A DNA stretch of 64,000 bases. It comes from Ruegeria_C sp040830705. GTDB taxonomy: Bacteria > Pseudomonadota > Alphaproteobacteria > Rhodobacterales > Rhodobacteraceae. Location: contig JBFOME010000003.1 of assembly GCA_040830705.1 (NCBI GenBank), positions 61,510-125,509 on the forward strand, written 5' to 3'. Below are positions 8,364-16,592 of this stretch, one piece after another. Below the pieces are notes generated by a model, which was not told where the DNA came from, made no database searches, and saw only the letters and a program-made list of their open reading frames with translations. The position numbers and the translations under genes are program-made. Numbering within the stretch: position 1 is the stretch's first letter; every line of letters begins with the position of its first letter.

Positions 8364-9692
8364 ATGTCCAAACTAATCAAATCCACCGCCGCCGGTCTCA
8401 CGGTTGCGGCCTGCATGGCGGGATCGGCCTTTGCCAATCCCTACGCCGACTACGAAGGCACGACGCTGATCGTGAATTTCCCTGCGCATCCGCATTATGA
8501 CGCGGTGATGAAGATTCTACCGGAATTCACCGCGGAAACCGGGATTGAGGTCGAAGTGGATCAATTGCCCTACCTCAAGATGCGCGAACGCCAGACGCTG
8601 GAGCTGGGGCAGGACGAGGGCGAATACGACCTGATCGCTTATGTGGTGTTTTCCAAGGCCGACTATGTCTTTGCCGATCAACTGGAAAATCTGGCCAAGT
8701 ATTTCATGAACCCCAAGCTGTCTGATCCCAACTATGATGCGGGCGATCTGATTGACGGGTACGTCTATAATATCGGCTTTGCGGGGGGCGACAAAGGCTA
8801 TCTGGAAGGCGCGACTGGGTCTCTGTTTGGCATTCCTTACGGGTCGGAAACCTCGGTGTTGGGCTATCGCAAGGATATCTTCGACAAGCACGGTCTTGAG
8901 GTGCCCGAAACCTACGATGAGCTTCTGGAAATCGCCTGCAAGATCCCAGAGCTTGAGCCAGGCATGGGCGGGTTGTCATCGCGCGCGGCTTCGGGCCATC
9001 ACGCAGCCCATGCCTTCCTGTTGCACCTCAATCCGATGGGCGGGGCGATCTTTGACGATCAGTGGAACCCGGTGGTGAACAATGAGGCAGGCGTGAAGGC
9101 GGCCGAGGCCCTCAAGACCATCGTGGATTGTGGCCCGGAAGGCGCCACCAATTTTGGCTTCGGCGAGGCGCTTGGGTCCTTCCTGAACGGCGATACCGCC
9201 ATGTTCCTGGACACCACTGTTGTGGCCGGGCAGATCGACGATCCATCTAAAAGCCAAGTGGTGGGCAAAGTCGGTTGGGCGCTGCATCCGATGGATGCCG
9301 AGCGGGCCAGCCAGACCGGTGGCTTTGGTATCGGTATCCCGGCCAATGCCGAAAACAAACAGGCCGCGTTCCTGCTGATGCAATGGCTGACCTCCAAGAA
9401 AGGCGACAAGCTGGTCGCGATGGCTGGCGGCAACCCTTCGCGCTTCTCCACCCACGCCGATGAAGAGGTGAACGCCAAATATCCGCATATGGCGACCTTT
9501 GGCGAGGCGCTGAAACATGCTGATCCGGACTGGCGCCCGATCATTCCGGTCTGGGGCAAGATCAACGCTGATCTGGGCACAACCCTATCCAGAGTTCTGA
9601 CCGAAGACCTCGACATTCAGGAGGCGCTGGATGGCGTCGCCGAGCGCACCAAGGGTGTGATGACTGAGGCTGGTTACTACACCTGGAACTAA
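8364..9692 (+). CDS. Extracellular sugar-binding protein of the ABC importer
   Basis: A 442-residue family 1 solute-binding protein. ATG 8364 has AAGGGAGGAA just upstream. The signal peptide is residues 1-25 (KSTAAGLTVAACMAGSAFA, cut before NPYADY). The mature part has the features of CUT1 binding proteins: a central FGIPYGSETSVLGYRKDIFDK hinge region and, later, GGFGIGIPANAENK followed by AAFLLMQWLTS. It delivers substrate in the periplasm to the two permeases downstream. A perfect hairpin lies between this gene and the first permease gene, as often seen after highly expressed binding-protein genes. Confidence 0.9.
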   Translation: MSKLIKSTAAGLTVAACMAGSAFANPYADYEGTTLIVNFPAHPHYDAVMKILPEFTAETGIEVEVDQLPYLKMRERQTLELGQDEGEYDLIAYVVFSKADYVFADQLENLAKYFMNPKLSDPNYDAGDLIDGYVYNIGFAGGDKGYLEGATGSLFGIPYGSETSVLGYRKDIFDKHGLEVPETYDELLEIACKIPELEPGMGGLSSRAASGHHAAHAFLLHLNPMGGAIFDDQWNPVVNNEAGVKAAEALKTIVDCGPEGATNFGFGEALGSFLNGDTAMFLDTTVVAGQIDDPSKSQVVGKVGWALHPMDAERASQTGGFGIGIPANAENKQAAFLLMQWLTSKKGDKLVAMAGGNPSRFSTHADEEVNAKYPHMATFGEALKHADPDWRPIIPVWGKINADLGTTLSRVLTEDLDIQEALDGVAERTKGVMTEAGYYTWN

Positions 9693-9703
9693 CCGCGCAG
9701 TTC

Positions 9704-9731
9704 AGGATCGGGGCGCGTGCGTCCCGATCCT
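9704..9731 (+). other. Intercistronic RNA hairpin after the binding-protein gene
   Basis: AGGATCGGG (9704-9712) and CCCGATCCT (9723-9731) form a perfect 9-bp stem with a ten-base loop. No T-run follows, so it is more likely an mRNA 3'-end stabiliser or partial attenuator than a full terminator. It would give more binding protein than permease. Confidence 0.55.
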
Positions 9732-9759
9732 ATCGCAAGATCTCCGAAGGATGCCCCCG

Positions 9760-10671
9760 ATGCAACGCGCCACGGCCAATCGTCTGACGCCTTACATGTT
9801 TATGGCCCCAGCGGTTGTGATCATGATCATCGCCCTGCTCTATCCGCTGGGCTATATGGTCTGGGGCAGCTTTCGCGACTGGGACCCAAGCCAGACCATT
9901 GGCGAGGCCGAGTTTGTGGGGCTCAAGAACTATATCACCCTGTGGCACGATCCCAATTTTCGCGAGAGCCTCGGCGTTACGCTCAGCTTTGCATTTTTCG
10001 TCGTCACATTTGAGATGGTGATTGGGGTGGGTCTCGCCCTGCTGTTGGATCGCAACATTCGTGGCATGTCGGTGCTACGGACGTTGTTCATCTTGCCGAT
10101 GATGATCGCGCCGGTCGTGGTCGGCCTGATGTGGCGTTACATGTACCACCCGACCGTTGGCACGTTTAACCGTTTCTTCGAGGCGATCGGTCTGCCCACT
10201 GTCGACTGGTTGGGGGCAAATGCGCTGATGTCGGTGATCATTGCCGATATCTGGCAGTGGACCCCGTTCATCTTCATCCTGTCGCTCGCCGCGCTGCAGT
10301 CCTTGCCACGCTCTGCGTTGGAGGCTGCGCGCATTGACGGCGCAACCGGATGGCAGCAGATCATTCATATCAAGCTACCGCTGATGATGCCGGTGCTGAT
10401 CGTCACGGGGCTGCTGCGCTTGATAGACGCTTTCAAGGTGCTCGAGGTGATCCTGGTCATGACCGAAGGCGGACCGGGGCTGAGCACAGAGATTCTCGCC
10501 CTGCGCATTTCGCGCACCGCCACGGAGTTCCGAGAGCTCGGCGTCGCGGCGGCAATGTCAAACTATCTGCTCATCCTGCTATTGTTCATCACCGTGATGA
10601 TGTTCGCGTTCACGCGCTGGCAGGAAATGCGCGCCAACCGCTTGCGCGCCGCCGTCGAGGAGGACGAGTAA
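9760..10671 (+). CDS. ABC sugar permease 1 (MalF/UgpA type)
   Basis: A 303-residue membrane protein with six predicted helices, beginning RLTPYMFMAPAVVIMIIALLYPL. The EAA coupling loop reads EAARIDGATGWQQIIHIKLP near residue 200. ATG 9760 has GAAGG nine bases upstream; an ATG at 9751 directly abuts that site and is less likely. With the next gene it forms the channel of the importer. Its stop overlaps the next start (TAATG). Confidence 0.9.
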   Translation: MQRATANRLTPYMFMAPAVVIMIIALLYPLGYMVWGSFRDWDPSQTIGEAEFVGLKNYITLWHDPNFRESLGVTLSFAFFVVTFEMVIGVGLALLLDRNIRGMSVLRTLFILPMMIAPVVVGLMWRYMYHPTVGTFNRFFEAIGLPTVDWLGANALMSVIIADIWQWTPFIFILSLAALQSLPRSALEAARIDGATGWQQIIHIKLPLMMPVLIVTGLLRLIDAFKVLEVILVMTEGGPGLSTEILALRISRTATEFRELGVAAAMSNYLLILLLFITVMMFAFTRWQEMRANRLRAAVEEDE

Positions 10672-11606
10672 TGGCCACCAGCTATGACAAACAACCGCCG
10701 GCATTTTATGCGCTGATCGCCGCGTTGGTTGTGATGTCGGTGGGTCCGGTCCTGCTGATGTTCGTCAACTCTTTCAAACTGGACGTTGATATCATCTCGG
10801 GTACGTCGGGCCTGATATTTCTGCCTACGATCCAGAATTACGAAACAGCACTCTGCGACGTGCTTTGGTACAAGCCCGATCATGTGGATCACTGCTCGCT
10901 GAAATTCGGGAATGCCTTCGGCAATTCTTTGATCATCGCGCTTGTTTCGACGGCTCTGACATTGGTGATTGGCTGCATGGCCGCTTACGCGCTGGTGCGG
11001 TTCAGGTTCATGGGGCGGGATTCGGTCTCACTCACCACGCTGATGGTACGTATGGTGCCGCCTGCTGTCCTGTTGGTGCCGGTCTTTGGTCTTTGGAACA
11101 ATGAGTTTTGTATCGGCAAGACTACCTATGTCGGGTCGTTGATCCGCGAGACATTCGGGGGCAGGGGAGATGTCTGCCTAGCGGGCACCCATTCCGGCAT
11201 CATTCTCGTCTATGTCGCAATGAACCTACCATTCGTGATTTGGATTTTGCAGAGCTTCATTGTGCAAGTGCCGCGCTCGCTGGAAGAGGCCGCGCGCGTT
11301 GATGGGGCCGGGCCGTTTCAAGTTTTTTTCAAAGTGGTGTTGCCGCTGATCAAACCCGGTCTGGCCGCCGCGGCGATCTTTACTTTCCGTATCGCCTGGA
11401 ACGAATATCTGTTGGCTTCGGCCCTCTCCGATCGCAACACGAAAACGGTACCGATCCTGATAGTGAACAACATGTCCGAGTTCAATGTGGAATGGGGGGT
11501 CATAATGGCCACAGGCATGCTGCTGGCCATTCCGCCCATCATTTTCACGCTGTTTGCCTCACGGCAGATCATAACCGGTATGACGGCAGGCGCGGTGAAA
11601 GGCTGA
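10671..11606 (+). CDS. ABC sugar permease 2 (MalG/UgpE type)
   Basis: A 311-residue membrane protein, second half of the importer channel. The EAA loop is EEAARVDGAGPFQVFFKVVLP. Two periplasmic loops are enlarged and carry cysteines: CDVLWYKPDHVDHC after helix 1, and a loop with NEFCIGKTTYVG and GGRGDVCLAG in the middle of the protein. These four cysteines could form disulfides. The start overlaps the stop of permease 1 and the stop overlaps the next start, so the operon continues into the cytochrome b561-like gene. Confidence 0.9.
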   Translation: MATSYDKQPPAFYALIAALVVMSVGPVLLMFVNSFKLDVDIISGTSGLIFLPTIQNYETALCDVLWYKPDHVDHCSLKFGNAFGNSLIIALVSTALTLVIGCMAAYALVRFRFMGRDSVSLTTLMVRMVPPAVLLVPVFGLWNNEFCIGKTTYVGSLIRETFGGRGDVCLAGTHSGIILVYVAMNLPFVIWILQSFIVQVPRSLEEAARVDGAGPFQVFFKVVLPLIKPGLAAAAIFTFRIAWNEYLLASALSDRNTKTVPILIVNNMSEFNVEWGVIMATGMLLAIPPIIFTLFASRQIITGMTAGAVKG

Positions 11607-12367
11607 TGTGGGATTGGTTCACCTCTCCCATTGATCCGGACCGCGCGCATGAGGTGGGCTTCGCCATCTCGTGGCACGCGCGCAGCATGGTTCTGGGTTG
11701 GGCTGTGCTGGCGCCGCTAGCCGTAATGGCCGCCCGGTTCTTTAAGGTCATGCCGGGCCAAGACTGGCCCAGAGAACTGGACAACCAAAGCTGGTGGCGC
11801 AGCCACTGGATTGGGCAGGCGCTGGTCCTTGGTCTGTCGATCTTTGGCCTCGCGCTGGTTTTACCAAGTCGTTGGAACGAAATGAGCCTGCACAATTGGC
11901 TGGGATATGCGGTCCTGTTTGGCATGGCGGTGCAGGTTCTGCTTGGCCTGTTCCGAGGCAGCAAGGGCGGTCCAACCGCGCCTGCGGCGGATGGCAGCTG
12001 GCGCGGAGACCACTATGATATGACCGCTTGGAGGCGCGCCTTTGAATACATGCACAAACTCCTAGGCTATAGCCTGCTGCTGCTTGCGGCGGCCACAATC
12101 GTTCTGGGCCTTTGGAAGGCGAATGCGCTGGTCTGGATGTGGCTCGCCCTTGCCATCTGGTGGGCTCTGTTGATCGTTGCTTTTGTGCATATGCAACAGC
12201 GCGGCATGGCGGTTGATACCTATCAGGCAATCTGGGGGGATGACCCCTGCCATCCCGGCAACCAGCAACCCGCGCCAGGCTGGGGCGTGCGTCGACGGGG
12301 TGGAGGCCATAACGACGGAGAAAAGCATGTTCGAAGTGATCGAAGGGACCGAGTCCGAGGTCATTGA
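11606..12367 (+). CDS. Cytochrome b561-like membrane protein
   Basis: A 253-residue protein with about five or six hydrophobic helices. Histidines at helix ends in ISWHARSMVLGWAVL, RSHWIGQALVLG, LHNWLGYAVLFG and MHKLLGYSLLLL fit the two haem b sites of the cytochrome b561 family. The ATG overlaps the stop of permease 2, so it is part of the LacI-controlled operon, which is unusual for an electron-transfer protein. The last 25 residues are Arg/Gly/His-rich and overlap a short open frame in another frame, so the true C-terminus may have been altered. Electron donor and acceptor are unknown. Confidence 0.7.
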   Translation: MWDWFTSPIDPDRAHEVGFAISWHARSMVLGWAVLAPLAVMAARFFKVMPGQDWPRELDNQSWWRSHWIGQALVLGLSIFGLALVLPSRWNEMSLHNWLGYAVLFGMAVQVLLGLFRGSKGGPTAPAADGSWRGDHYDMTAWRRAFEYMHKLLGYSLLLLAAATIVLGLWKANALVWMWLALAIWWALLIVAFVHMQQRGMAVDTYQAIWGDDPCHPGNQQPAPGWGVRRRGGGHNDGEKHVRSDRRDRVRGH

Positions 12368-12389
12368 TCTGCGTTTCGAGGAAAGCTGA
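12327..12389 (+). pseudogene. Possible 5' remnant of a small SpoIIAA/STAS-like gene
   Basis: GGAG then ATG opens a 20-codon frame, MFEVIEGTESEVIDLRFEES, ending in TGA. The beginning resembles the N-terminus of SpoIIAA-like (STAS) proteins, which are about 120 residues long; the rest is missing. It overlaps the end of the cytochrome b561-like gene in another frame. The similarity covers few residues, so this is a weak call. Confidence 0.25.
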
Positions 12390-13030
12390 CTCTGAATGTA
12401 ATGGACATCCCCTGATCTCTCATTTGATGAGGTCTGGAGACGGAAGCCATCTGGGCGACCAAAGGACTGTATTCTACGGCTCACCGTTTCAGGGCTGCGT
12501 GTTCCACCTTCAGGCCCTATCTACCAAGATCTCTTCAACATGAAGGCATCATATTCATTAGCTCGCCCAGTAATTCACTGCGCAAAAGGTCAACAATTTC
12601 GCAGACGGAGCACTTCGAAACGAAATCAAGCGAGTAGCTTTGTGGTCGATGTAATGCTGGCGATAACAAACGTCTGCGTAACCCGGGCACTAACGCCGTA
12701 ATTTCGCGCCAGATATCTCACGTAAAACCAGACAAAGCCTTCGCGGCCCTGCTCACTCGTTCTAGCTTCGAACCGACTCCAGAGTTTTGCGACTGATCCG
12801 GATGGCGTGAGACGGGCGCATAACTTCTTGATCCGTGGGTTTTGGACGTCGAATAAGGTGATCAATCGGTGCGAAAGTCGCGGCTGACGCTGTTGTGGGC
12901 ATTTTTTGCTAACGGGCACGTATTGCAATTTTCCTTTTTGTGAATCGCCGTTTTGTTGCACATTGGTCAACAAAGCGTTTCTCAGTTTTTCCGATTAGAT
13001 TTTTTTAACCTTGCATCGATTGGACGGATC
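12390..13030. other. 640-bp intergenic stretch, no convincing gene
   Basis: The stretch is more AT-rich than its surroundings and has many stops. A 115-codon minus-strand frame (12626-12973) matches no family I know and has no ribosome site. The first 80 bases and the segment with GTTTTGTTGCACATT near 12951 look a little like insertion-sequence ends, but no pair of inverted repeats or transposase remnant was found. The last 80 bases should hold the promoter of the next gene. Confidence 0.4.
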
Positions 13031-15229
13031 ATGACCGAAAAAGACCCTATTGCGAACGCCGCCCCAACATATGTCATCAGCCACAATGCCCAGGGGGACA
13101 GTTACGCGCTGTGGCGGATGGACCCGGATTTGCCCGACCTGTTTCAGCCGATGCAACTTGGGCCGGGGGCCTCATTTGGTGCCGGAAAAAAACTGTGTCC
13201 TGTCGGAGGGTACATGTTTGCCTATGATCCGGCGCCGTTACAGGACGCACAGCACCCCCATGTCGCCTACGATCTTTTCAAATTCGACCCGACCCTGCCC
13301 GACCCGCTGAACGTGGCGCCATTGCAATCGGGCAAGTGGAAAAAGTTCAAGTTTTGGCAGTATTTTGAACATTACACCTGGGACGCGAGCGTCACGGATA
13401 TCGTGCAGCTTGTGCCGATGACCGGCTATGTCATGGCCTATATGCCGACCGCAGCGCGCGGAACCTATATGCTGTGGAATTTCGATCCGGCACCCAGTCC
13501 GGTGAAGCCGCCGGACCCGCTGCCAAATGCGATGGGCCCGCAGGACGCCTTTGCCGAAATCGGAGCCGGCAGTGAACTGCTGCCGATGGGAAACTACGTG
13601 CTGGAATGGATCTCGGCCCGATCGACGTACCGCGTGTGGAACTTCGATCCGCAGAACTGGCATCCTCTTGCGATGCCCGCGATTTCCGAGGGCGAGCGCA
13701 CGGATATGGACACCACGCACCGGCTGATCGCCTTGGGTGAGTTCATTCTGGATATTGCGCCGGACAACCGCAGTTACCGGCTTTGGGGCTTTGACCCGTT
13801 TCAGTCGGACCCGTTTGTCGGCCCGCTAAAGTCAGGCCCGCTGCCGCAAGGTTTCGACGTGACCGGCGACTTGACCCCAGTGCAGACCGAGGTTCCGATC
13901 AATGCCGCGAAGGCGGCGGTGCCGGGCACAATGGACTTCATGCGCTCGAACATCGAACATGTTGTTGTCTATATGCTGGAAAGCCGGACGATGGACAGCG
14001 TTCTGGGCTGGCTCTATGAGGCGGACGCACCGCATCTGAACTATGTGAATGCGGTACCGCCCTTCAAGGCGAATTCGTATTCCCACACCAATACCTATGA
14101 CGGCGAAACCTTCCCAGTGTATCAATACAACAAGGGTCAGTTGAGCGCTGATATCGTGCTGGCATCGCCGCAGATCGACCCGTTTCACGCCACAGCGGAC
14201 TGTATAGCTCAGCAATACAGCGGCGGTTATCCGGCCTATGAGAGTGGCGCGGTGCCGGATATGGGCGGGTTTGTTTCGAACAACGTCAGCCCCGAGGCGA
14301 TGGTGTCCTTCAGCCCGACCCAACTGCCGGTTCTGAATGGTCTGGCAGAGAATTTTGCTGTCAGCGATTACTGGTTCTCGCCGATGCCGGGCGGGACGGT
14401 GGCCAATCGCGGGTTTGCCCTGTCTGGGTCAAATTACAACATCACCGTGAATTGTGAGGGCGAGCCACAATACACCCAGTACGCTGACCAGCCCCTGCGT
14501 CAGCCGATCTGGAAGGTCCTTCAGAACAATGGCCATAACGACTGGAAAATCTACTATTCGGTCGAGTGGCAAAAGCAAGTCTTCACCTATTATCTGTATA
14601 TGCGCAACCAACTGCCCAGCGTGGACGCGGCCAAGTTTGAATATGTGCAACCGCTGAACGCGTTCATTGCAGATGCGAAAGCAGGGATGCTGCCAAAGTT
14701 TTCGTTCGTGGAGCCGGCTTGGATCGCGCCCACCGGGGCAACCTCGTATCACCCCGGCTCGACCGGGGACATGGTGCCCGGCGAGCAGACGCTGAACCAG
14801 ATTTACGAGGCACTGTGCCACGGCCCGCAATGGGACAAGACCGCGCTTGTAGTCACCTTCAGTAAGGGCGGCGGCCTGTATGACCACGAACCCACCCCCG
14901 CCGCGCAGCCTGCATGGCCGCGGGATGAAAACGACGGATTCAGATACGATGTGCTGGGGCCCCGCGTGCCGACAATTGTGGTCTCGCCGCGCGTCAAATC
15001 GAATACTGTGTTCCGCAGCGGCCAGCCGACCCCGTTCGAGGGAACTTCGCTGCTGTCTACAGTGCTGGAATGGTACGGCATTCCGCGGGCGCGTTGGGGG
15101 CTTGGCGACCGGGCGCAGGTGGCCCCGACCTTTGAATCGGTCTTTGAACTTGAAAAGCCGCGTGACGACAAACCGGCATTCAAACCGCCATATGACAAGA
15201 AATTCCCGCCCGAAGGGGCGGTGGGTTGA
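13031..15229 (+). CDS. Phospholipase C/phosphoesterase-like protein with altered active site
   Basis: A 732-residue protein without signal peptide. Residues 1-290 hold five repeats of about 55 residues, each with a Y-x-x-W/F-x-F-D-P core (ALWRMDP, DLFKFDP, MLWNFDP, RVWNFDP, RLWGFDP), probably a beta-propeller-like region. From about residue 305 it follows the PF04185 phosphoesterase family: IEHVVVYMLESRTMDSVLGW, then MPGGTVANRGFALSGS with the expected Thr nucleophile (T456), then FSKGGGLYDHEP. The family's first metal motif is ENRSFD; here it is ESRTMD (N to S at 318). The usual DE before GG is S611-K612. It may be a pseudoenzyme. ATG 13031 was chosen as the first Met after a stretch lacking coding character. 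The next gene follows four bases later. Confidence 0.75.
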   Translation: MTEKDPIANAAPTYVISHNAQGDSYALWRMDPDLPDLFQPMQLGPGASFGAGKKLCPVGGYMFAYDPAPLQDAQHPHVAYDLFKFDPTLPDPLNVAPLQSGKWKKFKFWQYFEHYTWDASVTDIVQLVPMTGYVMAYMPTAARGTYMLWNFDPAPSPVKPPDPLPNAMGPQDAFAEIGAGSELLPMGNYVLEWISARSTYRVWNFDPQNWHPLAMPAISEGERTDMDTTHRLIALGEFILDIAPDNRSYRLWGFDPFQSDPFVGPLKSGPLPQGFDVTGDLTPVQTEVPINAAKAAVPGTMDFMRSNIEHVVVYMLESRTMDSVLGWLYEADAPHLNYVNAVPPFKANSYSHTNTYDGETFPVYQYNKGQLSADIVLASPQIDPFHATADCIAQQYSGGYPAYESGAVPDMGGFVSNNVSPEAMVSFSPTQLPVLNGLAENFAVSDYWFSPMPGGTVANRGFALSGSNYNITVNCEGEPQYTQYADQPLRQPIWKVLQNNGHNDWKIYYSVEWQKQVFTYYLYMRNQLPSVDAAKFEYVQPLNAFIADAKAGMLPKFSFVEPAWIAPTGATSYHPGSTGDMVPGEQTLNQIYEALCHGPQWDKTALVVTFSKGGGLYDHEPTPAAQPAWPRDENDGFRYDVLGPRVPTIVVSPRVKSNTVFRSGQPTPFEGTSLLSTVLEWYGIPRARWGLGDRAQVAPTFESVFELEKPRDDKPAFKPPYDKKFPPEGAVG

Positions 15230-15233
15230 TTGC

Positions 15234-16565
15234 ATGGCGCATCAATCCTACCCGTTGGGCACAACCGAATTGCTGGACGAGCTGTTTCCACCGGCGGAGC
15301 TTGCCAATCACGACGTGGGACTGACTGACCGTGAAAGCGTCATCGCCCACTACACCCGGAATTCGCTGGAGGCGGACGGTTTCACTGCGGCCGACGTCAG
15401 TGTCACTCTGTCTGAAGGGCAGTATTGGGTCTCAGTAGCGGCGGATGCGTCCGAGGCGGCGCTGGCGCAGTTTGCCGAACATCATCGGAGTTTGCTGGCA
15501 CCCGAGGCAGCCGGCAAAGCTCTTGTGGGCAAGGCGATGTTGCAGGAGCTTGAGGTCTGGAACCCGATGGCGGGCTACCCGGTTAACAACGACCAAGACG
15601 ACGGCCTTTGCAAGTGGCACCTGTTTCCGCCTCTCGGGCTGAATGTGATGGGGCAGCGGGGTCTGCTGCTGATGCATTACCCGCCTTGGCAGGTGTTGCA
15701 GCAAGGGACCTTTCTGAAATGCATGACCATGCACCGATGGGACATGGTGCTGCGTGCCAGCGGTATACCCCCTGATGAAGTAAGTTTCTACCGAACCATT
15801 GTGGATGTGAATCCCATCGCCGCCCCTGGCGCGGGGCAGAGCGAGTATCCCAATGACTATTTCCCGATCATGATGGCTTCGGGCTTTTTTGATGGCCCGC
15901 CCGAACGCGCCTACATCCGCACGATGTTGGGTCTATATCTTAACGGTCCCAACGCGACTGGCCAGCGCCATACGCTGCCTTTGCTGGTCTGTGGCTCGCC
16001 GCTCTATGATCCCCAGGCGCCCGGTTGGTTTCGGGTGGCGTTCAAGGACGATATGCCGACGGACAATAACGGCACCCCAGAAACGCCGGTTCTACAGGTG
16101 GGCAAGGTGAGGTTGTCTCCCGATGACCCGCGCGAGACGCCATATATGATCGCCAACCACATGATCGCGGCAGGCGTGACCGGAAAATGCACCGATCATG
16201 CCAATGAAATTCCCGATATTCGCATGTACGAGGCGCAAGATTTGGTCGCCGCGTCCTTCTTGTATGAATACGCCCAAACCCCCGATATCGAACCCGAAGA
16301 AGCAAAGGCGCGGGCCTGCAAACGATGGTTCGGCAATACCAAGGGCACTGGCCCGCCCAAACCGGCCGACGACCGGGACGCGCAGGTCATATGCGCCCTG
16401 GCTCAGATGGATCTGTTCTACTGCGCCGGACCGCCGCCGCATCCAAAATATACGTTCGATCAGGCGATGGAGCGGTGCAAAGGGGCGGAGAATGCGCCTT
16501 GTGGCTGCCATATCGCGCCGCCGCTGGGGCCGAAGAACAACATGACACATCCCGAAGGTGCATAA
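15234..16565 (+). CDS. Unknown 443-residue protein with Cys-rich C-terminus
   Basis: I do not recognise this family. It starts four bases after the phospholipase-like gene and is almost certainly co-transcribed with it. No signal peptide or membrane helix is seen. The N-terminal 120 residues are acidic with an alternating beta/helix look. The middle is rich in Trp, Tyr and Pro (HYPPWQVLQQGTFLK, MHRWDMVLRA). The C-terminal 110 residues hold eight cysteines, ending MERCKGAENAPCGCH, which may bind metal or form disulfides. A tight pairing with a metal-site-altered phosphoesterase suggests a shared complex, which is inference. Confidence 0.7.
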   Translation: MAHQSYPLGTTELLDELFPPAELANHDVGLTDRESVIAHYTRNSLEADGFTAADVSVTLSEGQYWVSVAADASEAALAQFAEHHRSLLAPEAAGKALVGKAMLQELEVWNPMAGYPVNNDQDDGLCKWHLFPPLGLNVMGQRGLLLMHYPPWQVLQQGTFLKCMTMHRWDMVLRASGIPPDEVSFYRTIVDVNPIAAPGAGQSEYPNDYFPIMMASGFFDGPPERAYIRTMLGLYLNGPNATGQRHTLPLLVCGSPLYDPQAPGWFRVAFKDDMPTDNNGTPETPVLQVGKVRLSPDDPRETPYMIANHMIAAGVTGKCTDHANEIPDIRMYEAQDLVAASFLYEYAQTPDIEPEEAKARACKRWFGNTKGTGPPKPADDRDAQVICALAQMDLFYCAGPPPHPKYTFDQAMERCKGAENAPCGCHIAPPLGPKNNMTHPEGA

Positions 16566-16592
16566 GGCGAAGCTATCCCAGACGATGAGTGG

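Noticed and set aside
12390..12480. Possible insertion-sequence end
   Set aside because: It looks vaguely like an IS terminus, but no inverted-repeat partner, target duplication or transposase fragment could be found.
12626..12973. 115-codon minus-strand frame in the intergenic region
   Set aside because: No ribosome site, no recognisable domain, odd composition; it also overlaps the promoter region of the next gene.
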